A program made the position numbers and the translations under genes. A stretch of DNA of 64,000 nucleotides from an uncultured Lachnospiraceae bacterium (lineage in GTDB: Bacteria > Bacillota > Clostridia > Lachnospirales > Lachnospiraceae): assembly GCA_934351255.1 (NCBI GenBank), contig CAKRJH010000005.1:62001-126000 (forward strand), in the 5' to 3' direction. Under the pieces are notes generated by a model that saw only the letters and a program-made list of their open reading frames with translations, ran no database searches and had not been told where the DNA came from. Shown piece by piece: positions 34,931 through 41,603 of the stretch. Within the stretch, counting starts at the first letter, position 1. Each line of letters starts with the position of its first letter.

Positions 34931-35011
34931 AAACCGCCGGGAAGGCGTGTCATCCTCCGCATCAGACGAACCAGTCTGATACGCGGGTGGTTCCACTTTC
35001 CCGGCGGTTTT
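34931..35011. terminator. Structured bidirectional terminator between the pspA operon and ispF
   Basis: A 13 bp stem (34931-34943 with 34998-35010), based on AAACCGCCGGGAA, closes a 54-base insert that folds into its own hairpin ATCAGAC/GTCTGAT. T runs follow on the plus strand and on the minus strand. The inserted hairpin makes it unusually large. A smaller hairpin lies just upstream at 34888-34910. Confidence 0.7.
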
Positions 35012-35040
35012 CTGTTATATTTCCTTTTCTGATCGCTGTC

Positions 35041-35601
35041 CTATTTACTCATCGGACATCCGCCGCAGCCTCCGCAGCCACCGGCTGCCGTCGCCGCCCG
35101 GCTGTCCGCCACCAGCCCGCCGTTTTCCAGGATCGAACTGATGCTGCAGATCGCCTGCGAGGAGATCCCCTCTCCGACACCGGTAAATCCCAGCCCTTCC
35201 TCTGTCGTCGCCTTGACATTGACCTGGCTGACTTCCAGATGAAGTGCATCCGCAATATTCTGTCGCATCTGATCGATGTAATCCCTCATCTTCGGTTTCT
35301 GCGCAATGATCGTGGCATCTATATTCTCGATCAGATATCCCGCTTCCTCGACCAGTTCGCCGACTTTCTCCATCAGCTGTACACTGTCCGCCCCCTTGTA
35401 GGCCGGATCATTATCCGGAAAATGCTTTCCGATATCTCCCAGCGCAGCCGCTCCAAGCAGTGCATCCATGATCGCGTGAAGAAGCACATCGGCATCCGAA
35501 TGTCCCAACAGTCCCTTCTCATACGGAATCTTAACTCCTCCGATGATCAGATCGCGTTCCGGCACCAGCCGGTGCACATCATATCCCATTCCAACCCGCA
35601 T
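35041..35601 (-). CDS. ispF: 2-C-methyl-D-erythritol 2,4-cyclodiphosphate synthase with a Cys-Gly tail
   Basis: IspF makes the cyclic diphosphate intermediate of the non-mevalonate isoprenoid pathway. Zinc and substrate motifs are clear: GYDVHRL (Asp and His ligands), GLLGHSDADVLLHAIMDALLG, GDIGKHFPD and VKATTEEGLGFTGVGEGIS. The usual protein ends shortly after that, near 157 residues. This one has 186, with an added tail ending GGCGGCGGCPMSK that holds three Cys spaced by two Gly. The tail is in frame and not a frameshift. Start at 35601 has GGAGG 11 bp upstream, somewhat far. Confidence 0.95.
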   Translation of the reverse strand: MRVGMGYDVHRLVPERDLIIGGVKIPYEKGLLGHSDADVLLHAIMDALLGAAALGDIGKHFPDNDPAYKGADSVQLMEKVGELVEEAGYLIENIDATIIAQKPKMRDYIDQMRQNIADALHLEVSQVNVKATTEEGLGFTGVGEGISSQAICSISSILENGGLVADSRAATAAGGCGGCGGCPMSK

Positions 35602-35731
35602 AGTTATGATAACCTCCATTTCTTTCCCAGGCTCTGCCTGTGAATGCCCGGAAAAACTCTCTCTGGTTTCCAAAAAACCTCTGCATCTCCTGCAACATAT
35701 CCAGTTTCCCGGAAAACCTCTATAAATCCAG

Positions 35732-35763
35732 AAAAGACCTTGAAGAAACTCTTCAAGGTCTTT
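35732..35763 (-). terminator. Terminator after the tRNA pair
   Basis: AAAGACCTTGAAGA and its complement form a 14 bp stem around a 3-base loop, with TTTT on the minus strand, 7 bp after tRNA-Met. Confidence 0.88.
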
Positions 35764-35769
35764 CAAACG

Positions 35770-35843
35770 TAGCGGAAGGGAGACTTGAACTCTCGACACT
35801 ACGGGTATGAACCGTATGCTCTAGCCAGCTGAGCTATTCCGCC
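35770..35843 (-). tRNA. tRNA-Met (anticodon CAT)
   Basis: 74 bases fold into a cloverleaf: acceptor GGCGGAA/TTCCGCT, anticodon stem TACGG/CCGTA with loop TTCATAC, and T loop TTCAAGT. The acceptor has a G-U pair at 1-72 and one A-C mismatch in the T stem. It lacks the three G-C pairs of initiator anticodon stems, so it is elongator tRNA-Met or, less likely, the tRNA-Ile read after lysidine formation by TilS. CCA is not encoded. Confidence 0.9.
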
Positions 35844-35865
35844 ATATGTGATGGTAAACCATCAA

Positions 35866-35938
35866 TGGGACCTATAGGGCTCGAACCTATGACCCTCTGC
35901 TTGTAAGGCAGATGCTCTCCCAGCTGAGCTAAGATCCC
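35866..35938 (-). tRNA. tRNA-Val (anticodon TAC)
   Basis: 73 bases fold into a standard cloverleaf: acceptor GGGATCT/AGGTCCC, D stem GCTC/GAGC, anticodon stem TCTGC/GCAGA with loop CTTACAA, T stem ATAGG/CCTAT with loop TTCGAGC, discriminator A. CCA is not encoded. It is transcribed first, 22 bp before tRNA-Met. Confidence 0.95.
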
Positions 35939-35967
35939 ATGTGTCGCTCACTGCAAGCGACTTGATT

Positions 35968-35996
35968 AGTATAGCAAAGACCTGATGTTTTGTCAA
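35968..35996 (-). promoter_or_regulatory. Strong promoter of the tRNA-Val/tRNA-Met pair
   Basis: On the minus strand TTGACA (35991-35996) and TATACT (35968-35973) are separated by 17 bp, a near-consensus promoter ending 30 bp before the tRNA. Confidence 0.8.
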
Positions 35997-36027
35997 TCAT
36001 TTTTCGTAAAATATTTAGCAAAATATT

Positions 36028-36693
36028 TTATTCTTTGGGAAGTTTGTTCCATGCCTCAAAAAATTCAGGGCACATGTCCTTGAGCGTGGTCGCCTCCGTC
36101 TCCGGCCGGAACAAATCCAGCACCGGCTTCATCACACGCTCAAACTCCTCCGGATTCCGGGACAGCCGCAGGATCTCCGCGGTATTGACAGCATCCGCCA
36201 GCGCGGTATGCTCATCTCCGGTAAATTCATAGTCTGCGGAATTCACGGCCTGCTTGAGTTTGATCGCCTTGGAAATTCCAAGCAGTCGGCCATATTCCTC
36301 CTGAAAATCGATCCAATGCGCCTCCATACGCTTCATCAGCGGTCCATGATAGCCCTTAAATGCCGATTCCGCCTGGAACTGCCGCAGATCCGACATACTC
36401 CACGAATAAAACACGCTCTCCTCCGGCCCCACCCACTTGGCAAACAGATCCATGGCCTCATGGTACTTTGGCGCTCCCTCCAGCATGTAATCGCGAATTC
36501 CGGTCAATTCTATAATGCGCGCATCCATCTTTCCGTATACCGGATACACATAAGTCTGGAACTTGTCCAACAGGTCAAAATGTTCGTTCATACGAACCGC
36601 CCCGATCTCGATCAGTTCGCTGGACAACTTGTAGTCCTCCCGCACCTGACGATGGATCTTATTCATCTCCAGATCAATCATTATGTGTTGCAT
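36028..36693 (-). CDS. DEDDh 3'-5' exonuclease
   Basis: A 221-residue exonuclease of the DnaQ/RNase T fold. The metal residues are in IMIDLEMN (Asp-x-Glu), YSWSMSDLRQF (second Asp) and GDEHTALADAVNTAEIL (His and Asp of the DEDDh type). A separate polymerase or helicase domain is lacking. The natural substrate cannot be read from sequence: proofreading-like, oligoribonuclease-like and RNase T-like roles are all possible. The ATG at 36693 is preceded by AAAGAGG (weak). It stands alone upstream of the tRNA promoter. Confidence 0.82.
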   Translation of the reverse strand: MQHIMIDLEMNKIHRQVREDYKLSSELIEIGAVRMNEHFDLLDKFQTYVYPVYGKMDARIIELTGIRDYMLEGAPKYHEAMDLFAKWVGPEESVFYSWSMSDLRQFQAESAFKGYHGPLMKRMEAHWIDFQEEYGRLLGISKAIKLKQAVNSADYEFTGDEHTALADAVNTAEILRLSRNPEEFERVMKPVLDLFRPETEATTLKDMCPEFFEAWNKLPKE

Positions 36694-36870
36694 CTACACA
36701 CCTCTTTCATGCCAAAATCTTACTCTTTCTATCATACCTGTTGCCGCTCCGTTTTGCAAACCCTTCCGTATATTCTTCGCAAAAAGAACTCACCAATCTT
36801 TACCAAAAGAACTTACCAACAAAATATAGTGATGAGCCGATCCGGACAGACTACATGTTGTAGGCGTTCG

Positions 36871-36899
36871 TTGACTTTTCTCCTAAAATATGGTATAAT
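36871..36899 (+). promoter_or_regulatory. Strong promoter of veg
   Basis: TTGACT (36871-36876) and TATAAT (36894-36899) are separated by 17 bp. The leader is about 80 bases. The Bacillus veg promoter is likewise one of the strongest in the cell. Confidence 0.8.
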
Positions 36900-36984
36900 C
36901 CTACCAGACCGTCGTTAGATTATTGCCCTCATCCCCCCAAAAGTGAGCGTGATAATCCCGTATCACGAAAGGTATAGGTGAAAT

Positions 36985-37224
36985 ATGAGCCAAACAGATA
37001 TTCGCAAAGTCAGATTGTCCGTTGACCAGAACATTGGCAGCAAGGTCAAGATTCGTGCAAATCGTGGCAGACACAAGATCGACATTACAGAGGGTATCAT
37101 CTCCAAGACCTATCCAAGCATCTTCCTCGTAGAGGTAGAGAACAAGCAGGATGGCGCTACACAGATGGTTTCCTACAGTTACACAGATGTCCTGACCAAG
37201 GATGTCCGTATGCAGTTGATCTGA
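36985..37224 (+). CDS. veg: Veg family protein
   Basis: A 79-residue basic protein with the Veg signature: LSVDQNIGSKVKIRANRGRH then ITEGIISKTYPSIFLVEVEN and SYSYTDVLTKDVRM. In Bacillus, Veg promotes biofilm matrix gene expression by antagonising SinR; whether that holds in Clostridia is unknown, since they generally lack SinR. The gene is a single transcription unit with its own strong promoter and terminator. Confidence 0.93.
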   Translation: MSQTDIRKVRLSVDQNIGSKVKIRANRGRHKIDITEGIISKTYPSIFLVEVENKQDGATQMVSYSYTDVLTKDVRMQLI

Positions 37225-37247
37225 TCGCCGAACACTTACAGTAAAAG

Positions 37248-37276
37248 AAAAGGAACTGTTTTCGCAGTTCCTTTTT
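37248..37276 (+). terminator. Terminator after veg
   Basis: AAAAGGAACTG and CAGTTCCTTTT form an 11 bp stem with a 6-base loop, followed by T. It lies 24 bp after the veg stop. Confidence 0.9.
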
Positions 37277-37306
37277 TAGTGTCTGTTACACGTTCAAAAC
37301 GAGTCG

Positions 37307-37338
37307 AAAAAAGGGAAAAACAGCGTTTTTCCCTTTTT
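37307..37338 (-). terminator. Terminator after the SEC-C protein gene
   Basis: AAAAAGGGAAAAA and TTTTTCCCTTTTT pair around a 5-base loop. On the minus strand it ends in a T run, 28 bp after the gene; it can also back up the veg terminator. Confidence 0.8.
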
Positions 37339-37366
37339 ATGTTGCTTTTCTTATCTGCGGATACTG

Positions 37367-37867
37367 CTATCTTCCACAGCAGAATTTGTACTTCTTGCCG
37401 CTTCCGCATGGACAAGGATCGTTTCTTCCGATCTTCTTTTCCTTGACGATCGTTCCGGATGCCTTCTGCTCGCGGTACAACTCTTTTCTGCGCTCTGCGG
37501 TAAGCAGGTTGTCCCATGCAGGCAGCTCGTACAGCCAGTCTGCCTTGGCCTCCACCATATGATAATACAGCTTCTCAAGGTCGATATCCAGTTTCATCTG
37601 GGTATCCTCTTCCATCGTCTCGATCGGATTCGGCTCCTTCAGACTGTCATTGATACCATCCAGGAATCCTGCCATATACAGAACTTCCATCTGATACTTC
37701 TCAGCCAGTTCCTTCACGGTACCGGTCACCACAGTCTCCGGATCTGCCAGAAGCTGCTCATACACTGCAGTCTCCTCACGAAAATATTTGGCCCAGATTC
37801 CCTGGCCTGCCTTTGAATTAATATCTACGCCGTATGCGTACTCTCTCCACTGCTGTAATAATGCCAT
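37367..37867 (-). CDS. SEC-C zinc-binding motif protein
   Basis: A 166-residue protein. The C-terminal end GRNDPCPCGSGKKYKFCCG is a perfect SEC-C zinc motif, as found at the end of SecA, with Cys-x-Cys and Cys-Cys/His ligands. The remaining part is helical and contains TVKELAEKYQMEVLYMAGFLDGINDSL. The start at 37867 is preferred, with AAGGA 7 bp upstream; a longer frame lacks a ribosome site. Function unknown; binding to SecB-like partners or the ribosome is possible only by analogy. Confidence 0.82.
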   Translation of the reverse strand: MALLQQWREYAYGVDINSKAGQGIWAKYFREETAVYEQLLADPETVVTGTVKELAEKYQMEVLYMAGFLDGINDSLKEPNPIETMEEDTQMKLDIDLEKLYYHMVEAKADWLYELPAWDNLLTAERRKELYREQKASGTIVKEKKIGRNDPCPCGSGKKYKFCCGR

Positions 37868-37939
37868 GTTTTTATCCTTCCTAACTGGTTTTCTTTGCGA
37901 ATAGTATATCATATATCCTGGCTCACCGACAAGTGTCAA

Positions 37940-38854
37940 TCAGTTCCAGTCCGGATAGTCATAGACGAACTGTCCCCGGTTTGTGTACAATTCCGAAAAG
38001 TCCTTCATCTTCAGACCGATCTTACGCGCATAATAGGCATCGGTCGCATACTGATGCCAGATGTTGGTCCGGCTTGGATTGTAGCGGATCTTGAACAGTG
38101 TATTCTGATCGTACTTTTCCGAATGAATATACCCATCCGACACAAAGCTGGCTGCTCCGTAGATGGCCTTTTTCACCGTCGTCCATCCCTGATAGTAGGC
38201 ATAAGACGTACCTCCGACCAGAGGATCTGCGTCAATGGCACGGATGCCATACAGATTGTAGACCTTCACTGCCTTTTTCAGTTTCTTCGTCTTGAGTTTG
38301 CCGCCGGATTTGGTGCGGAAATCCTCGTAAGCCACCCGCTTGATCGTAACTCCGCGTCCCAGCGTACTGGTTCCGTACGCCGCCTCCAGAAATGTCTGAC
38401 AGGCAAAATATACCGGATCCAGTTCATATTTCTGCGCAGCCTTCACCAGATATTTTTCTTTCTTGTAGAGGGAACTCGCCGTATAATCAAGATTGGCTGC
38501 CTCACAATATTTCTTGATGAAACTGCGGCACAGGGTAATATACCCCTTGGTGTCTATCTCATGAAAACGATCCAGACGAAGATACTGGAATCCATCGGTG
38601 TTGTCATTGGCCGCGGCAAGCACCGTTCTGTATTCTTCCTGGGTATAACTTCCCACTCTCTTAAACTGCTCCATTGCATACTCGTCCATGGTAAAGTCAT
38701 ACTGGGTAAACACCAGCGCTCCTCCGTCCACGGTCTCGTCCACCGTGACATCCTCCTCCGCATGAACCGGTACCGTACTCCCCCATACGCCTGCTGCCAT
38801 GATGACACATGCCATGCCAACTGCCAGCCCCTTTTTCATGTATTTTGCAAACAT
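37940..38854 (-). CDS. Secreted GH73-type glucosaminidase (LytG-like)
   Basis: A 304-residue exported protein, probably a peptidoglycan N-acetylglucosaminidase used in wall growth or cell separation. A signal peptide (residues 1-32, ending PVHA) is followed by an N-terminal helical part and the GH73/glucosaminidase region: KYELDPVYFACQTFLEAAYG holds the candidate catalytic Glu, then STLGRG and VKVYNLYGIRAIDADPL. GGAG lies about 8 bp before the ATG, and a promoter stands at 38909-38938. It may act alone because no cell-wall-binding repeat is visible. Confidence 0.82.
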   Translation of the reverse strand: MFAKYMKKGLAVGMACVIMAAGVWGSTVPVHAEEDVTVDETVDGGALVFTQYDFTMDEYAMEQFKRVGSYTQEEYRTVLAAANDNTDGFQYLRLDRFHEIDTKGYITLCRSFIKKYCEAANLDYTASSLYKKEKYLVKAAQKYELDPVYFACQTFLEAAYGTSTLGRGVTIKRVAYEDFRTKSGGKLKTKKLKKAVKVYNLYGIRAIDADPLVGGTSYAYYQGWTTVKKAIYGAASFVSDGYIHSEKYDQNTLFKIRYNPSRTNIWHQYATDAYYARKIGLKMKDFSELYTNRGQFVYDYPDWN

Positions 38855-38908
38855 ATCGCTTCTCCGTACTCTTTATCTTAATCTTAAGATTTCTACACAT
38901 TTTTACAT

Positions 38909-38938
38909 ATTTTACAATATATTCCCTAAATATGTCAA
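38909..38938 (-). promoter_or_regulatory. Promoter of the glucosaminidase gene
   Basis: On the minus strand TTGACA (38933-38938) and TAAAAT (38909-38914) are separated by 18 bp, 54 bp before the ATG at 38854. Confidence 0.7.
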
Positions 38939-38970
38939 AAATAAGAATATCCTCATTTTTTTGCAAAAGT

Positions 38971-39004
38971 AAAAGAGGAATCACAACGATCGCGATTCCT
39001 CTTT
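38971..39004 (-). terminator. Isolated terminator-like hairpin
   Basis: AAAAGAGGAATC and GATTCCTCTTT form an 11 to 12 bp stem with a short loop that includes CGATCG. T runs lie on both sides. No gene ends directly upstream on either strand, so it may end a short RNA or back up the ftsH terminator. Confidence 0.6.
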
Positions 39005-39157
39005 AGGAGAAGGTATTTTTGTTACTTATGGGGTGTAGCAAAAACTATATAATGTATTGGGGTTTACGGTTATTAGTATACGCATACACCCCCCGCAAGT
39101 GTGCATAAACATGCACTGTTTCGTCATTATTTTTTGTGCATTTTTACGAGGCATTAT

Positions 39158-39203
39158 CAAAAATAGCCGAAACATCCTCGAATATCGAGAATATTTCGGC
39201 TAT
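39158..39203 (-). terminator. Terminator after ftsH
   Basis: ATAGCCGAAA (39163-39172) pairs with TTTCGGCTAT (39194-39203), the loop part also pairing through CTCGA/TCGAG. On the minus strand the stem is followed by five T, 19 bp after the ftsH stop. Confidence 0.85.
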
Positions 39204-39221
39204 AATTCACATCACACCGGA

Positions 39222-41066
39222 TCAGGCACGATCTTCAAACAATGCCTCGAATTCCTCGCGGGTGATCCGCTCTTTTTCGATCAGCAGTTCTGCCGCACGG
39301 TGCAGCACATCCATATGATCCTCCAGGATCTGTCTGGCCTGCTTGTAGCAGTCCTGGATAATGTCACGCACTTCAGTATCAATATCCTTGGCCACAGATT
39401 CACTGTATGAACGGCTCGTATGTCCGTAGTCATTGCCAATGAACACCTCATCCGAATCCGCATAATTGACCATGCCGATGATATCGGAAAATCCGTACTT
39501 CATAACCATATCACGCGCAATATTGGTCGCCTGCTTGATATCCTGGGACGCCCCTGTGGTAATGTCATCAAAGATCAAAGACTCCGCAATGCGGCCACCC
39601 AGGCTGACACAGATATCCTGAAGCATATGTCCTCTGGTCATATGCATCTCGTCCTTCTCCGGGAGCGGCATCGTATAGCCTGCTGCCCCCTCGCCGGTCG
39701 GAATGACAGAGACCAGATGTACCGGCCCCACATCCGGCAGTACATGGAACAGGATCGCATGTCCTGCCTCATGGTATGCCGTGATACGCTTATCCTTCTC
39801 GGAGATCACCTTGCTCTTCTTCTCCGTTCCAATGCCTACCTTGATGAAAGATTTGTCCACATCCTCCTGTGTGATGAATTTTCTTCCGGCGCGCACGCTG
39901 TGGATCGCCGCCTCATTCATCAGATTCTCCAGATCCGCTCCGGTAAATCCTACCGTCGTGCGTGCGATCCGCTCCAGATCAACATCATCGCCCAGCGGCT
40001 TGCCCTGGACGTGAACGCGCAGGATCTCCTCTCTGCCGCGGACATCCGGACGTCCGACCTGGATGCGCCGGTCAAAACGGCCCGGACGCAGGATCGCAGG
40101 ATCCAGAATATCCACACGGTTCGTCGCTGCCATGACGATGATACCCTCATTGACACCAAATCCATCCATCTCCACAAGCATCTGGTTCAGCGTCTGCTCA
40201 CGCTCATCGTGGCCACCGCCGAGGCCGGATCCACGCTTGCGGGCTACTGCATCGATCTCATCGATAAAGATCATACACGGTGCACTTTTCTTGGCTTCCG
40301 CAAACAGATCTCTGACACGGGAAGCACCGACACCGACAAACATCTCCACAAAATCAGAACCGGACAGGCTGAAGAACGGAACACCCGCCTCTCCTGCCAC
40401 TGCCTTGGCCAGCAGTGTCTTACCGGTTCCCGGAGGTCCCACCAGAATGATACCCTTCGGGATACGGGCACCCATCTTCGTATACTTCTCAGGCCCCGCC
40501 AGGAAATCTACCAGTTCCTCCAGCTCCTGTTTCTCCTCCTGCAGGCCCGCCACATCGGAGAAATGCTTCGCTCCCGGGTCGTCCGGATTAATGCGGGTGG
40601 CACGGCTCTTGCCGAAATCCATCATCCGCATATTGGCGCCACCGCCCTGTCCGCCGTTCTGGGCAGACATAAAGGTAAATAAAAAGAAGAGGGCCAGGAA
40701 TCCCAGCACATACGGCAGCAGGGTCGTCAGTATCCAGGATGGCTTCTGGATGTCATCAAGCACGACATTGTCCTTGATAGAATCCTGTGATGCGCAGAAC
40801 TTCTCTATCTCCTTGACATCGGACACATAAAACGATGCCTGCGTATCATCGTTACGGCGCACTACAACCTGCCCGGTCGGAACCTCTTCATTGGGCAGGA
40901 TCTCAACGGACGCTACCAGATTACCCTGTAATTCCCGCCGAAAGTCGTTGTAGGTGTAGCCACCGGCGCGAAGCGCCCGGACTGCTCCCGAAGCCTGTAT
41001 CGCCAGAATTGCAATCAGGACAATGATCAGGTAAAATCCCCATCCCATTCTTGATGTTTTCTTCAT
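39222..41066 (-). CDS. ftsH: Membrane AAA+ zinc metalloprotease FtsH (canonical)
   Basis: FtsH is the membrane protease that degrades misfolded membrane proteins and short-lived regulators. The 614 residues include two membrane helices (about 9-29 and 112-133), Walker A GPPGTGKT (210-217), FIDEIDAVARKRG, RPGRFDRR, and the zinc motif AYHEAGHAILFH. Length and domain order are standard. It lies 6 bp after hpt, in the conserved tilS-hpt-ftsH order. It is a second FtsH in the window; the other, at 10897-13617, is fused to a HAD phosphatase. Confidence 0.96.
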   Translation of the reverse strand: MKKTSRMGWGFYLIIVLIAILAIQASGAVRALRAGGYTYNDFRRELQGNLVASVEILPNEEVPTGQVVVRRNDDTQASFYVSDVKEIEKFCASQDSIKDNVVLDDIQKPSWILTTLLPYVLGFLALFFLFTFMSAQNGGQGGGANMRMMDFGKSRATRINPDDPGAKHFSDVAGLQEEKQELEELVDFLAGPEKYTKMGARIPKGIILVGPPGTGKTLLAKAVAGEAGVPFFSLSGSDFVEMFVGVGASRVRDLFAEAKKSAPCMIFIDEIDAVARKRGSGLGGGHDEREQTLNQMLVEMDGFGVNEGIIVMAATNRVDILDPAILRPGRFDRRIQVGRPDVRGREEILRVHVQGKPLGDDVDLERIARTTVGFTGADLENLMNEAAIHSVRAGRKFITQEDVDKSFIKVGIGTEKKSKVISEKDKRITAYHEAGHAILFHVLPDVGPVHLVSVIPTGEGAAGYTMPLPEKDEMHMTRGHMLQDICVSLGGRIAESLIFDDITTGASQDIKQATNIARDMVMKYGFSDIIGMVNYADSDEVFIGNDYGHTSRSYSESVAKDIDTEVRDIIQDCYKQARQILEDHMDVLHRAAELLIEKERITREEFEALFEDRA

Positions 41067-41072
41067 AAATGA

Positions 41073-41603
41073 TTAGTCTCCTTCTACAAATTCCACCACG
41101 CCGATATAAGGCAGATTGCGGTATTTCTGGGCGTAGTCCAGACCATATCCCACCACAAAGGCATCGGGAATGGTAAAGCCGGTGTAGTCTACCTCCACCG
41201 GTGTCTCTCTTCTGGCCGGCTTGTCTAACAGTGTACATAACTTCAGGCTGGCAGGATTACGGCCCTGCAGCATCTTCTTGGTCAGAGCCAGTGTATTGCC
41301 GGAATCAATGATATCTTCCACGATCATACAATGCAGTCCCTCGATATCCTCATCGAGATCCTTCTTGATCACAAGCTCACCGGACGTAGTGCCGTCACGG
41401 TAGCTGGAAGCAGACATAAAGTCCAGGCTCACCGGCATCGTCAGCCTCTTGGCCAGTTCACAGCAGAAAAATACGCTTCCTTTCAATACACAGATCAGAT
41501 GAAGCGGGGTATCCCCGTAATCTTCATTCATCTTCTTCGCCATCTCCTGAATTCTGGCATCAACTTCCTCTTCTGAAATCATTACATGTACTTCTTCTTT
41601 CAT
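41073..41603 (-). CDS. hpt: Hypoxanthine phosphoribosyltransferase
   Basis: Hpt salvages hypoxanthine and guanine to IMP and GMP using PRPP. The 176 residues show the family motifs ICVLKGSVFFCCELA (early loop), SYRDGTTSGELVI, the PRPP-binding loop MIVEDIIDSGNTLALT and PDAFVVGYGLDYAQKYRNLP. Start 41603 has AAAGGAGAG upstream. Its first 44 bp overlap the end of tilS in another frame; the ribosome site therefore lies inside tilS. ftsH begins 6 bp downstream. Confidence 0.96.
   Translation of the reverse strand: MKEEVHVMISEEEVDARIQEMAKKMNEDYGDTPLHLICVLKGSVFFCCELAKRLTMPVSLDFMSASSYRDGTTSGELVIKKDLDEDIEGLHCMIVEDIIDSGNTLALTKKMLQGRNPASLKLCTLLDKPARRETPVEVDYTGFTIPDAFVVGYGLDYAQKYRNLPYIGVVEFVEGD

Larger units (their letters stand above)
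38855..39221. other. Non-coding interval between ftsH and the glucosaminidase gene
   Basis: This 367 bp gap holds no gene I can support. It contains the glucosaminidase promoter, a hairpin at 38971-39004 that looks like a terminator but has no gene directly before it, a pair GTGCAT/ATGCAC at 39101-39116 separated by 4 bases, and the ftsH terminator at 39158-39203. The segment between the two hairpins could encode a small RNA, but no convincing promoter was found for it. Confidence 0.5.

Noticed and set aside
34980..34998. T-box-like sequence GGGTGGTTCCAC (TGGAACC on the minus strand) in the terminator after the pspA operon
   Set aside because: No stem I or specifier region is visible, and no aminoacyl-tRNA or amino-acid gene follows on either strand; the bases are part of the terminator hairpin.
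35770..35843. Initiator tRNA-fMet
   Set aside because: The anticodon stem lacks the three consecutive G-C pairs of initiators and the first pair of the acceptor stem is G-U, not the C-A mismatch.
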